A stretch of DNA of 64,000 nt. Source: Actinophytocola gossypii (GTDB taxonomy: Bacteria > Actinomycetota > Actinomycetes > Mycobacteriales > Pseudonocardiaceae). Positions within the stretch are counted from its first letter, which is position 1, and each line of letters starts with the position of its first letter. The DNA lies in the NCBI RefSeq assembly GCF_025165815.1, contig NZ_JAFFZE010000026.1, positions 1 through 64,000 on the forward strand, in the 5' to 3' direction. The translations under genes were made by a program, and so were the position numbers. The notes beneath the pieces were generated by a model. That model searched no databases. It was not told the origin of the DNA and saw only the letters and a list, made by a program, of their open reading frames with translations. Positions 1 to 8,977 of this stretch are shown piece after piece.

Positions 1-21
1 CCGGACACCAGTGGTGTGGGG

Positions 22-855
22 TCAGTGATCTTGGTCTGACCTGGTGTGCAGGGCTTCGAACGTGACGGGGCTGTGCATGCCGATGCTGGAGTGTCGGCGT
101 TTCGGGTTGTACCAGCACTCTATCCATTCGAATATCGCGTTAGCAAGCTCGTCTCGGGTGTGCCATTGTTTTTGGTCGAGGACTTCGAGTTGGAGTGTTC
201 CCCAGAAGGATTCCATCATGGCGTTGTCGTAGCAATCGCCGACGGTGCCCATTGAGGCGAGCAGCCCGGCGGTGCGAAGACGCTGGCCGAATGCCCACGA
301 TGTGTATTGCGAACCGTGATCGGAATGCAGAATGGTGGAGTTATTGTCGGGGTGCCGTCGAATGGTGGCCATGCCGAGGGTGTCGGTGACGAGTTCGGTG
401 CGCATGTGACTGTTGATCGACCAGCCGATGATCATGCGGGAGTAGGCGTCCATGACCGCGGCGCAGTAGACCTTCCCTTCTCCGGTGGGGTGTTCGGTGA
501 TGTCGGTGATCCACAACCGGTCTGGTTCATCGACGGTGAAGTGGCGGTTGACCAGGTCCGGAGCCGGTTCGGCTGCCGGGTCACGGACCGTGGTCCAGGA
601 CCGTTTGCGCCGGTAGAGGCCCTGGATGCCGGCCTGGCGCATGAGCCGTTCGACCCGTTTCCGGTTCACGGACATCCCCAAACCCAGGGTGAGTTCTGCG
701 TGCACCCTCGGTGACCCGTAGGTGCCGCGTGAATCAGCGTGGATCTGCTCGATATATTTCACCAGCAACTCGTTCTCGCGGGCACGACCCGACACCGGCC
801 GGTCGCGCCATTCGTAGTACCCGGAGCGAGACACGCGTAACACCCGGCAGGTCAC
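22..855 (-). CDS. IS3-family transposase OrfB (DDE integrase domain)
   Basis: This is the catalytic half of an IS3 transposase. It has an N-terminal HTH_21-like segment (SRSGYYEW) and then an rve integrase core. The DDE residues lie in DITEHPTGEGKVY, LHSDHGSQYTS and the DNAMMESFWGTLQLE motif. The frame stays open upstream to the slippery heptamer CCCAAAG (minus strand; 906-912 on plus). A -1 shift from OrfA there would give an OrfAB fusion, as usual in IS3 elements. The independent start at 855 is probably not the main product. It looks intact, so the element may still be mobile. Confidence 0.92.
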   Translation of the reverse strand: MTCRVLRVSRSGYYEWRDRPVSGRARENELLVKYIEQIHADSRGTYGSPRVHAELTLGLGMSVNRKRVERLMRQAGIQGLYRRKRSWTTVRDPAAEPAPDLVNRHFTVDEPDRLWITDITEHPTGEGKVYCAAVMDAYSRMIIGWSINSHMRTELVTDTLGMATIRRHPDNNSTILHSDHGSQYTSWAFGQRLRTAGLLASMGTVGDCYDNAMMESFWGTLQLEVLDQKQWHTRDELANAIFEWIECWYNPKRRHSSIGMHSPVTFEALHTRSDQDH

Positions 856-902
856 CGCGACATCAATGTTGTCGTCGGCGAGTTCACGGACCAGCGGGTA
901 GA

Positions 903-1220
903 TTACTTTGGGAGTACGTTCTCCCGCGCGAAGTAGGCGGCAGCACGTTTCAGGATCTCGTTCTCCATCTCGAGCTGCCGGTTCTTCTTACGCAGCTCAG
1001 CGAGTTCCTTCTTCTCCGCGCTCGTCAACCGGCCAGTGCTGCCGCCGTTGTCGTCGGTCTCGGCCTGGGACATCCAGTTCCGCAGACAGGACACGCTGAT
1101 CCCGAGATCCTTCGCCAGCTCAGCGACCGATTTGGTCTGCTCACGAGCCAGCTCGACAGCACGACGACGGAACTCAGGCGGGTGTGGTGCAGGCACGAAG
1201 ACATCCTCCCTGGTGACCAC
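903..1220 (-). CDS. IS3-family transposase OrfA (helix-turn-helix)
   Basis: A 105-residue DNA-binding protein with a HTH_Tnp_1 fold near residues 12-50 (PPEFRRRAVELAREQ... then a recognition helix SVSCLRNWM). A leucine zipper-like coil follows (ELAELRKKNRQLEMENEILKRAAAYFA). This is the standard layout of IS3 OrfA. It ends LPK at the CCCAAAG slip site, where the ribosome can enter the OrfB frame. Confidence 0.92.
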   Translation of the reverse strand: MVTREDVFVPAPHPPEFRRRAVELAREQTKSVAELAKDLGISVSCLRNWMSQAETDDNGGSTGRLTSAEKKELAELRKKNRQLEMENEILKRAAAYFARENVLPK

Positions 1221-1260
1221 AGGTCACCTCAGGTGAGGTGTCCGGGCAACGGGGGGAAGC

Positions 1261-1929
1261 TCAGACCTCGCCCCAGCGGCCGAACGGTTTGTTGCTGGTG
1301 ACGATCAAGCTGGCCCGCTCATAGCGGGACGAGACCAGCTGGAAGAACAGGTTCGCTGCTTCGGCTTCGAACGGGATGTAGCCGACCTCATCCACGATGA
1401 TCAGCGGGATCCGGCCGAGTTTGACCAGCTCAGCCTGCAGCTTCCCGGCTTGGTTGGCGTCGGCGAGGCGGGCAACCCACTCGGCTGCGGTGGCGAACGC
1501 GACGCGGTGCCCGGCCTGGCAGGCCCGCATCCCGAGCCCGATCGACAGGTGCGTCTTCCCGGTCCCGGGCGGCCCGAGGAACACCACATTCTCTTTCCCG
1601 GCAATGAAATCCAGGGTGCCGAGGTGGGTGATGGTGTCGCGTTTGAGCGAGCGTTGGTGGTCGAAATCGAACTCCTCCAACGATTTCCGTGCCGGGAACC
1701 GAGCGGAACGGATCCGGCCCTCCCCGCCATGGGACTCCCGCGCGGCCACCTCACGTTGCAGGCAAGCGGCGAGGAACTCCTCGTGCGTCCAGGACTCGGC
1801 GCGGGCGCGTTCGGCGAGCCGTTCGACGGCCTGGCCCAGCGAGGGGGCCTTCAGCGCTCGGGCGAGGTAGGCGATCTCGCCCTCGACGTTGCGGCCGCTG
1901 GTTTTCACGGCCGTTTTCGCGGTGGTCAT
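1261..1929 (-). pseudogene. istB: IS21 helper ATPase IstB, C-terminally truncated
   Basis: IstB is the AAA+ (DnaA/DnaC-like) regulator that helps IstA choose targets. The Walker A (FLGPPGTGKTHLSIGLG, about residues 116-132) and Walker B (LIIVDEVGYIPF) are present. The family normally continues for about 30-40 residues after SNKPFGRWGEVF. Here the frame stops immediately after GRWGEV because the IS3 end supplies TGA. The ATP-binding core is complete but the C-terminal helices are missing, so it is probably non-functional. Confidence 0.9.
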
Positions 1930-3234
1930 CAGGCGATCCCTTCGTCGCTGCCGGCGAGGCCGAACAGGCGGTCGTAATCGGTCAAGGCCCGGTGCTCGAC
2001 GCTCGTGTCGGCCTTGGGAACCGCGACCAGACGGCGGGCCTGGCGCATCCGGGCGGCCGCGGCCGCGTGGGCGGGGTCGGTGATGCTCTGGTGGCTGGCC
2101 CAGCAGCGGGCATGCCGGGCAACCGGTGTGTTGTCGCAGGTCACCACGACCTCGGCAAGGTCCGCGACGATCTGGACCCGGCGGCCGACCGCGCTCGGGT
2201 GGACCGAGTAGTCATTGGAATCGAGCCGGACATAGTGATCCCGCGGCAGGCGGGTGCTCAACCGCCAGCCGGTCACCGGCGCGACCGGCGGCAGCGCCAG
2301 CATCGCCGAGCGGTCCGCGTCCCACCGGTCCAGCGGCCGGCAGCCCAGCCGGCGGTGCTGGCGCTGGTTCGCCCGCTGCAGCCAGCCCGCGAGCTGGGCG
2401 TTGAAGTCGCCCGGACCGGTGAACGCCCGGCCGGGCAGGAACGAGGTCTCCAGATAGCCGTTGGCCCGTTCGACCAGCCCCTTCGCCTCCGGGTCGCCGG
2501 GCCGGCACTGGATCACCCGGATCCCGAGGGTTCCGCGGAACGCGTTCATCGGCTCGGTCAGCTGGGGCTTCCCGCCGCGCCATTGCCCGACCGCGGACTC
2601 GTTGTCCCAGACCAGGGCCTTCGGGACCCGGCCCCAGCCGCTGATCAGCGCCCAATGCCCGGCCAGCAGGTCCGGCGACTGCCGCGACGGCAGCATCACC
2701 GCAGTGATCACCCGCGAATAGCCCGACACCATCACCAGCACCGGCGGCCGACCGGTCTGCCCGAACCCACGCGGCACGTCCCCCGGCGGGAACCACAGGT
2801 CGCACTGCGCCAGCTCGCCCGGCTGGTACTCCGTCCGCGACGCCGGATCCGCCGGCCTGAACAACGGCCGCAGCTGCTGAACCCGCTCGAAGAACACCGT
2901 CTTTCCGCGTTCCCAGCCGACCCGTTCCAAGATCACCGTCGAGGGCATCTCCGGGAACTCCGCCAGCAATGCCCGGATCTGCGGCTCGACCGCGTCCACG
3001 ATCGAGCCTTTCGCCGCCCGCTCATACCGCGGCGGCTCATGCGAGGCCAGCGCCTTCTTCACCGTGTTCTTCGAGATCCCCAGCCTGCGAGCGATGGCCC
3101 GGATCGCCATCCCCTCAGCCCGATGCAACCGGCGGATCTCCGCCCAGTCCTCCACGTTCAACACCTCATGATCGTTCATGGGTGGGTCAATATTCGCCCG
3201 GAACCAGAGGGTCAGTCTTCAGGCGGAACCGACA
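1264..3234 (-). mobile_element. IS21-family element, 3' end lost to IS3 insertion
   Basis: istA and istB are arranged with an ATGA overlap at 1929. The outer end is placed at 3234, where the cas3 coding sequence stops matching and TGTCGGTTCCGCC begins (reading the minus strand; typical TG terminal dinucleotide). The other end has been replaced by the IS3 element at 1263, so no target duplication can be checked. The element inserted inside a cas3-like gene. Confidence 0.8.
1929..3179 (-). CDS. istA: IS21-family transposase IstA
   Basis: A DDE transposase of 416 residues. It has an N-terminal HTH (IRAIARRLGISKNTVKKAL, about 28-46), an rve-type integrase core beginning near residue 125 (AQCDLWFPPGDV) and a conserved ...GDPEAKGLVERANGYLE segment holding the catalytic glutamate. 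The stop overlaps the istB start (ATGA), the usual IS21 coupling. It appears full length. Because istB is truncated, the element is probably immobile. Confidence 0.93.
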   Translation of the reverse strand: MNDHEVLNVEDWAEIRRLHRAEGMAIRAIARRLGISKNTVKKALASHEPPRYERAAKGSIVDAVEPQIRALLAEFPEMPSTVILERVGWERGKTVFFERVQQLRPLFRPADPASRTEYQPGELAQCDLWFPPGDVPRGFGQTGRPPVLVMVSGYSRVITAVMLPSRQSPDLLAGHWALISGWGRVPKALVWDNESAVGQWRGGKPQLTEPMNAFRGTLGIRVIQCRPGDPEAKGLVERANGYLETSFLPGRAFTGPGDFNAQLAGWLQRANQRQHRRLGCRPLDRWDADRSAMLALPPVAPVTGWRLSTRLPRDHYVRLDSNDYSVHPSAVGRRVQIVADLAEVVVTCDNTPVARHARCWASHQSITDPAHAAAAARMRQARRLVAVPKADTSVEHRALTDYDRLFGLAGSDEGIA

Positions 3235-4099
3235 CTGCTCGGTGATCGTCACGAACGGAACCGCGACGATCACTCGCTTGCACCCCGGGCCGCGGCGTGG
3301 TGCAACGCGAACGCCCCCGACGCCAGCGTCTTGCCCGCCCCTGTCGGCGCCGCGAGCCGGAAGAACCCCGGCCCCCGCCGCTGCTTCCCGGCGGCCACGC
3401 ACGCCCGGTACACCTCCTCGCGCACCGGATCCATCGGCGACGCCGCCTTGTCGCGCAGCGAGTCCGCCCTCCGCCGCTCGAACCGGTGCACAAGGGACGT
3501 GAAGTCGGCATCTGGGCGAACCGCTGGCCGGTCGGTACCAGCGAAGTGCGCCGAGGTGTCCAGGAAGTCCGCATCGCACAACGCGCTGAACACCAACCGC
3601 ACCGCCATCTCCGCGACCAAGGGATTTCTGCGCCACAGCTCGGGGATGGGCTCCGGCTCAACACCGCGCAGCTCAGGAAACAACAGCGCTGCCACCCGGT
3701 CCGCGTCAGCGCAGCTCGCGAGTTCCTCGTCCGACAAGCCGGCCAGCCGCTCCGCCACGTCGGCCCGCGTTCTCAACCCACCATGGTGTCCCGCAGCACA
3801 CACCGCGAACACACCAAGGCCGCGGTCCTGTGCCAACCGCACTCCCAGGAACTTGTGGTCCAAGCCGACCCGAACACGGGTGCCCTCCACTGCGGCCAGC
3901 CGCTCCTGCCACACGCCCGACGTCTTCCCGACGTCATGCAACAAACCCCAGCCACCAGGCCACCTCCCCACCACCGAAAACGCCCTCGAAACGCTCAGCA
4001 AGCGCCGCCACATTCCGAGCGTGAAGTCACCAACCCATGCCGCACACCACGACGATTCACGCTGTACGCCCACACCTGATCCACCACAACAGAACCCAT
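3235..4099 (-). pseudogene. cas3 (HD-helicase) remnant, frameshifted and interrupted by IS21
   Basis: This is the 5' part of a CRISPR Cas3 nuclease-helicase. The start at 4099 gives MGSVVVDQVWAYSVN. A frame change is needed to read NVAALAERFEGVFGGGEVAWWLG, a second to read the HD domain (LLHDVGKTSGVWQERL, DHKFLGV, AGHHGGL) and Walker A (LAAPTGAGKTLASGAFALHH), and a third near 3280 to read RVIVAVPFVTITEQ (motif Ia). The sequence then ends at the IS21 boundary. The HD domain is N-terminal, unlike the intact type I-G Cas3 at 33982-36735, so this belonged to a different type I system (I-C-like or related; subtype not certain). No other genes of that system are in the window. Confidence 0.85.
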
Positions 4100-4489
4100 C
4101 ACATCCCCATCAGCACACCCGGCCTACTTGGCCAACCGCGCGCACCGTACAAGCAGCCACAGACACTCCGGCAGCGCTGCAGACGTGAACACCGAATGTC
4201 GCGATTTTCGCGGAAGACGCGAGTGTGACCGCAGGCTGAACCGGTCGACAATCAGAACGGCTCCTCACTGCACGCGAACCCACTTCAGCAATCACGGATT
4301 CATTGAAACTGACCTGAACTCATGCCACTCGACAACGGCGGAGTGCCGATCGAACGATGGGTCTGCAGTCCGGACACCACTATCTGGTCGAGTTCACCGA
4401 ACCGCCCATGGCGAAGCACACCGGCTCGACCCTGCTCGCGCCTGCTCTCGACCGGTCCCAGCAGGACGGCGAACTCGGCACGTGGTGGT
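4100..4489. other. Gap without a complete gene; holds a motif shared with 40.1 kb
   Basis: No convincing gene is visible. A short open frame on the plus strand encodes DRSQQDGELGTWWFVR just before the MFS remnant. Its 21-nt core (4457-4477) is identical to 40098-40118 at the start of the FxLD gene, where it encodes QQDGELATWW of a thiopeptide-type bacteriocin biosynthesis domain. This is probably a tiny fragment of a second RiPP locus joined to an unrelated gene. Confidence 0.5.
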
Positions 4490-4660
4490 TCGTGCGTATC
4501 ACCGTGGCCACCTTCGGTGGCACTGCCCCGCTGCTGATCAGCGACCTGTCCAACCCGGGCATGGCCGTCGCCTTCTTCTGGTACGTGGCGGGCGGGAGCG
4601 GCGATCGCCTTCGTGGTCGTCCTCACCCTGCCAGAGACGGGCGGCAGGTTGCTGCGCTGA
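4490..4660 (+). pseudogene. C-terminal remnant of an MFS (metabolite:H+ symporter-type) transporter
   Basis: The translation RITVATFGGTAPLL...MAVAFFWYVAGGS followed, after a +1 base shift near 4597, by AIAFVVVLTLPETGGRLLR and a stop matches the end of MHS-family major facilitator transporters (last two membrane helices and the LPET-G motif). Only about 55 codons remain. The 3' end overlaps the convergent gene ending at 4623. Confidence 0.6.
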
Positions 4661-6572
4661 CCGCCACGTCAGTTGGGGCGCAGCCACAGTCCGGTGAGCC
4701 CTGGCAGTAGCCGCACCACGGGCAACGAAAGCGCTGGGCCGGTTCACCGGCCGGGCAGGGTGAACTGAGAATGTCTGCGCCCAGGGCCAGGTCGAGTGCG
4801 TCCGCGTCACGCACGCCGGCGACTGTCTCACCTGGCCACAGAATCGGGTATCGCTCCTGGCAGTTCGCGCAGGTTCTGGTGCCCCACCACGCGGTCTTGC
4901 AGGCCAGGCACCGGCACTGGAATGTGTCGTCGCGACGTGGTTCGAACTCCGTCGCCTGGCCACCGCACAGTGGGCAGCAGGTGTACAGGTCGAACTTCGC
5001 CGCGCCCGTTCGAAGGGAGGCACGAAGACCCTCGATGAACTCTTCGTGCCGCTTGTCGAAGCGAGCACGGCCGTGATGGGTCTGCTGTTTGAAGACCTCG
5101 ACGAACTCCGCCAGTTCGGACTCGGCGGGGCGGCGGGCTAGCTCGATGCTCTTGTTCGTGGTTCGGAACCAGTCGGCGTCCGGCCGGGGCGTCCGTTTGG
5201 CCACCGGTACCCGAACGGGATATCCGGTGACCATCGGCAGGCCGAGCACGATCCACCGCAGTGCGCGCGCCAGGCGCTCGACGCTCTCGATCTCAAGTGG
5301 AGTCATGGGTATGACGGCGAACGGGCCCGTTGCCGCCTTCCCGGCGAGTCGGGGGCGTATCGAGTAGAGCCGGCGTCGGATCGAGGTGGGCAGTCGCTCC
5401 CGATCGGAGCGCAGCCCGGGGTACGCGACGATCAGTGGCGTGGGATCCGTGGCAGCCGCCGTGTGCAACCTGCGCACGCGGTCCAGCACCACCGGCTCCG
5501 GCGCGGGTGCGGACAGGTCGTGGCCGAGCGCGAGGATCCGGACCAGCACGTCCGGGCCGGCGGACACCAGGATGGCGCCGTCACCGTCGATCGTCACCGT
5601 CAGCTCCCGCGCGGGCGCCGCGATCCGGACGGTCACGCCTGGCCGGGGCGCCGGTCCGGCGGGAGTGACCGGCTCGTAGCCGAGCGTTTCGAAGGCACGC
5701 ATAGCGAGTGCGGCGACGTAGGCGTCATAGCCGTCGAGAAAACGCTCGTCAACCTGCCGTTGCTGATCCCTCGCGGTCGCATCGTAGAGCGCCCAGCTTT
5801 CCCACAGCGTGCCGACACGGCGATAGCGGGACTCGTTGCTGAACAGGTTGGTGCGCGCCAACCGCACCGGCAGCCGCACCCGACGGTTGGCCCGTTGGTA
5901 TGCCGGCGAACCGCGCAGTGCGAGCACTTTCCTCCTGACGTCGCGCAGCTCACGCAGGCTTTCCTGAATGAGCGGGGCGGCCTCCGTCGTCTCGCCGACC
6001 GTCGCCGCCAGCAACGTCGACAGCCGTTCGCGCTTGCGCCAGTTCTGTGGCCGGCGCAGCGACTGCTGGAACTCGTCGTAGCTGATGAGCCCGTTGGCCA
6101 GTTCGGTCAGCTCACGGATCCGGCGGGAAAGGTGCGCGCGCAGGCAATCGACCAGCTGCGCGGCGACGCGGTTCTCGTAGAAGTCGAGCTGCTCGACGTA
6201 CCGCATGGACACGAGGCGCAGCGGGTGGATCCGGCCGTGCTCGAACCCGGCCCAGTCCTCGGTGTGCTCGGCCAGCCTGGTGAGTCCGGCCGGCGGGACC
6301 CGCCTGGCCATGCCAGCGCGAACGAGCTCGGTGGTCGAGTCGAGCCGGTCGTGTGGGTTCCAGCAGACGGCACGGAGGGCGTCGGTCTCCCTGATCGTGG
6401 CCAGATCGAGATCGTTCAGGACCGCCCGGTCGGCGACGTCGGGGACGAACATGTTCGCCTCGGCCCATGCGGCGACGGTCGAGTCAGCCAGCAGTTCGTC
6501 GCCGATGTGCGTCACCGCGGCGAGAACGAGCTCGTCCGGCCGGCCGTCGTCGCGGGTGTTGGCGTGTCGCAC
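4623..6572 (-). CDS. McrC-like/DUF2357-type protein with C-terminal zinc ribbons
   Basis: Last gene of the six-gene operon, about 649 residues from a GTG at 6572 placed just past the upstream stop (GCTGATCGTG). The first half is helical, with a YVEQLDFYENRVAAQLVDCL segment that resembles the ENR motif of DUF2357/McrC-associated proteins. The middle is mixed alpha/beta. The C-terminus holds several CxxC pairs (CCPLCGG, CRCLACKTAWWG, CANCQERYP, CPWCGYC) predicted to bind zinc and probably nucleic acid. The position directly after an McrB-type ATPase supports a McrC-like partner. I could not identify a clear PD-(D/E)XK nuclease signature, so the catalytic role is unproven. Confidence 0.55.
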   Translation of the reverse strand: MRHANTRDDGRPDELVLAAVTHIGDELLADSTVAAWAEANMFVPDVADRAVLNDLDLATIRETDALRAVCWNPHDRLDSTTELVRAGMARRVPPAGLTRLAEHTEDWAGFEHGRIHPLRLVSMRYVEQLDFYENRVAAQLVDCLRAHLSRRIRELTELANGLISYDEFQQSLRRPQNWRKRERLSTLLAATVGETTEAAPLIQESLRELRDVRRKVLALRGSPAYQRANRRVRLPVRLARTNLFSNESRYRRVGTLWESWALYDATARDQQRQVDERFLDGYDAYVAALAMRAFETLGYEPVTPAGPAPRPGVTVRIAAPARELTVTIDGDGAILVSAGPDVLVRILALGHDLSAPAPEPVVLDRVRRLHTAAATDPTPLIVAYPGLRSDRERLPTSIRRRLYSIRPRLAGKAATGPFAVIPMTPLEIESVERLARALRWIVLGLPMVTGYPVRVPVAKRTPRPDADWFRTTNKSIELARRPAESELAEFVEVFKQQTHHGRARFDKRHEEFIEGLRASLRTGAAKFDLYTCCPLCGGQATEFEPRRDDTFQCRCLACKTAWWGTRTCANCQERYPILWPGETVAGVRDADALDLALGADILSSPCPAGEPAQRFRCPWCGYCQGSPDCGCAPTDVAVSAATCRPSLAG

Positions 6573-6574
6573 GA

Positions 6575-8977
6575 TCAGCCTTCCCTGCGCCGGATCTCCT
6601 CGTCCAGGACCCGGTGGCAGCGCACCGGGTCGCCACCGAACCCGATGTCCCGCCACTGTTCCTCGACAGCCGTCTTCAGCGCCCCGATCCGCTGCTCGTT
6701 CGCGTCGTAGCGCCCGCGCAGCTGGCGCAGCACCTTGGTTGCGACGAAGTGGTCGACCGCCAGGGCGAGCCCGTCCTGGTCGCCGTCGCCGTAGTCGTAC
6801 CGCGCGTCGACCTTCCCCACGTCGTGCCGCGCGGCGACCACCACCGGAACGAACCGGTCGACCTGACCCGTGACCCGCGGGGTCACGGCGATCCGGCCGT
6901 GCTCGTACAACGGATCGGCCAGCGCGGCGACGAACCTCCTCGCCTCCTGCACCGCCGTCCGGTGCCGTTGCCTGGCCGAGCCGAACGCCCTGCGGAGTGC
7001 CTCGGTCCCGAATGGCTGATCCTCCCTGGCGCTGGTGTTCTCCACCCACGGGCGCTGGGCAGGCAGCTCCATCACGTGCGCCCGGTTGTAGGTCTTGTCC
7101 GCGAACTCCAGGGTGGACTCATCCTGGTTCGCGGTGCCGACGAACCACACGTTGTCCGGCAGCGCGATGCTGGTGCCGCCCTCCCGCAGCAGCTCCGGCT
7201 CCCGCCCGCTGCTCTTGGTGACCAACTGGATCGGCTTGCCGTCGTCGTTCTCCAGCTTGGACAGGATCACCGAGAAGTACTGCTCCGGACGGGAGAGGTT
7301 CATCTCGTCCAGGACGACGAAGAACGGCCGGTGCCGGTATCGCGGCGTCTGCGCGAGGTAGAGCGCCTGCAGGAACTCCGACTCCTCGAATCGGCCTTCG
7401 AAGGTGTTGTGGTGTCCGAACAGGTCCGCGCGGTCCCGCCAGCCCGCCTGCACCTCCACGACGGTGCAGTGCGAGCCGAGTGCGGCGGCGAGCGCGCGCG
7501 GCAGCGAGGTCTTGCCGATGCCACTCATTCCTTCGAGCAGATGCAGCCTGCTCATGGCCAGCCCACCGAGCATCAGGCAGACGTCGTTGAGCCGGTATGC
7601 GCGCGTGCTCCTGGCGAGCATCGTGGACTGCAGGTTCCGTGCCAGCTCTGCGAGATCGGGCGGGTCGGTGACCAGCTCACCGTGGTCGTTCAGCGCCTCG
7701 TCGTCGTCCATGCCGACGCACTTCGGGAACAGAGGAGTGCCCAACTCGGGGCGGTCCCGGTACAAATCCTCGACAGTGGCCCGCAGCTCGGCGATGCGTG
7801 TCTCGTATCCCCTGGTCAGCACCGCGTAGTGCTGTTCGGCGTCGCGGAGTTGGGCTACCTGGAGGTTGTTGATCCGGTCTGCCAGCGCGGCGCCCCGGAG
7901 TTCCTGCGTCTCGTACTCGAGCTTCTCCCGCAGTGCCTTCAGCTCACTGTTCTCCCGCTCCAGCCGGCGCAACCGGTCGAGGTCGTCGTCGTCGAGCCGT
8001 GCGGCCAGCCTGTCTCGCAGGTCCGTGTTCTCCGCTTTGACCCGATCGAGCTGATCCTGCAACTGGCGGGGGTCGGTGTTCGCGAACTGGCGCAGGTCGA
8101 TCTCGTACCTGCGGAGCTGCTCGCTGAGCTCGTCGACGAGCTGGCCCGCCGACTCGGCCCTGATCTCCGCCAGGTGCCGCTGGCGGTCGCTCTCGGCCAC
8201 CGCTATCTCCGCGCGCGCGGAGATCTCGTCCTCCAGGGCGGCCTGTTGCCGTTCCAGAGCGATCCGGTCCCGGTTCAGCGCCCTTCTGGCCAGGTCCAGG
8301 CGCTCGTCGGCCTGCTCCAGCTCCGTGCGGACGCGCTGATGTTCCTTCTCTGCGGCCTCGCGCTCCCGCGCCAGCTCGGCGGCGTCGGCGGCGAGCTTCG
8401 CGTGGCTTTCAGTCTCCCGCTGCCGCAGTTCCTCGGTGAGCCGCTGGTGTGCCGCCGCGGCCCGCTCGGCGAACCCGGTCTCGGCTTCCTGCTCGCGGTC
8501 GCGCACCCGCTGCTCCCGGTCGGCGAGTTCGGTTGTCTTCGCGGTGGCCTCGGTGAGCAGCCGCTCCGCGGTGGCTCGGGCGTCCTCAGCCTGGGTCCGT
8601 TCCGTGTGGGCGGTCTCGCGCAGCTTCGCCAGCTCAGCGGCCCGAGTCTCGGCGAGCCGTTCCCGCTCGGCGGCCTTGTCAGCGAGTTTCCTGTACAGCT
8701 CGGTCTGCGCGTCGAGCGCGTCATAGGCGGCGAGCAGCTGGTCGTCGGTGACCTGACCGTTGACCGGAGGCACCTCGGGGAGTGTCACCGGCTCGGTCAC
8801 CCCCTCGGCCGCGAGCGCGGCGGTGAGCTCGTTGGTCTGCCCGGCCCGAGTCACCGCACGGCGCACGTCGGCCGCTCTCTGCTGCCGGGTGGAGGGCTGG
8901 CCGTTCGTCGAGGGCGTCGGCCGGCGCCCACCCGAGGGGCTGTTGTGCTGGCGTCGACTATTCCTCTTCTTCGCCAT
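6575..8977 (-). CDS. Coiled-coil McrB-like AAA+ ATPase
   Basis: An 800-residue protein. Residues about 85-420 are a long charged heptad region rich in Glu, Arg, Ala and Leu (predicted coiled coil). The C-terminal third is an AAA_5/McrB-type domain: Walker A GMSGIGKTSLPRAL (about 482-495), Walker B FFVVLDEMNLSRPEQYF, and sensor I NVWFVGTANQDES. McrB proteins are GTP/ATP motors that work with a nuclease partner. The start overlaps the end of the upstream gene by 20 nt (the ATGGCGAAGAAGAGGAATAG stretch serves both), which indicates translational coupling. The coiled coil suggests filament or ring assembly, or DNA sensing. Confidence 0.8.
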   Translation of the reverse strand: MAKKRNSRRQHNSPSGGRRPTPSTNGQPSTRQQRAADVRRAVTRAGQTNELTAALAAEGVTEPVTLPEVPPVNGQVTDDQLLAAYDALDAQTELYRKLADKAAERERLAETRAAELAKLRETAHTERTQAEDARATAERLLTEATAKTTELADREQRVRDREQEAETGFAERAAAAHQRLTEELRQRETESHAKLAADAAELAREREAAEKEHQRVRTELEQADERLDLARRALNRDRIALERQQAALEDEISARAEIAVAESDRQRHLAEIRAESAGQLVDELSEQLRRYEIDLRQFANTDPRQLQDQLDRVKAENTDLRDRLAARLDDDDLDRLRRLERENSELKALREKLEYETQELRGAALADRINNLQVAQLRDAEQHYAVLTRGYETRIAELRATVEDLYRDRPELGTPLFPKCVGMDDDEALNDHGELVTDPPDLAELARNLQSTMLARSTRAYRLNDVCLMLGGLAMSRLHLLEGMSGIGKTSLPRALAAALGSHCTVVEVQAGWRDRADLFGHHNTFEGRFEESEFLQALYLAQTPRYRHRPFFVVLDEMNLSRPEQYFSVILSKLENDDGKPIQLVTKSSGREPELLREGGTSIALPDNVWFVGTANQDESTLEFADKTYNRAHVMELPAQRPWVENTSAREDQPFGTEALRRAFGSARQRHRTAVQEARRFVAALADPLYEHGRIAVTPRVTGQVDRFVPVVVAARHDVGKVDARYDYGDGDQDGLALAVDHFVATKVLRQLRGRYDANEQRIGALKTAVEEQWRDIGFGGDPVRCHRVLDEEIRRREG

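Larger units (their letters stand above)
1..1263 (-). mobile_element. IS3-family insertion sequence, left tip cut by window edge
   Basis: The element carries orfA and orfB on the minus strand. The right end is placed at 1263 because the istB frame is interrupted there by TGAGCTTCCCCCC. A matching inner terminal segment (CCGGACACC) occurs at positions 1-9 and, inverted, at about 1234-1242, so the leftmost bases of the element lie just outside the window. It inserted into istB of the neighbouring IS21 element and supplies the stop codon that ends the truncated istB. Confidence 0.85.

Noticed and set aside
1689-3245. Long plus-strand open frames opposite istA/istB
   Set aside because: They mirror the real IS21 genes, are Pro/Arg-rich and show no family features; typical antisense frames of high-GC DNA.
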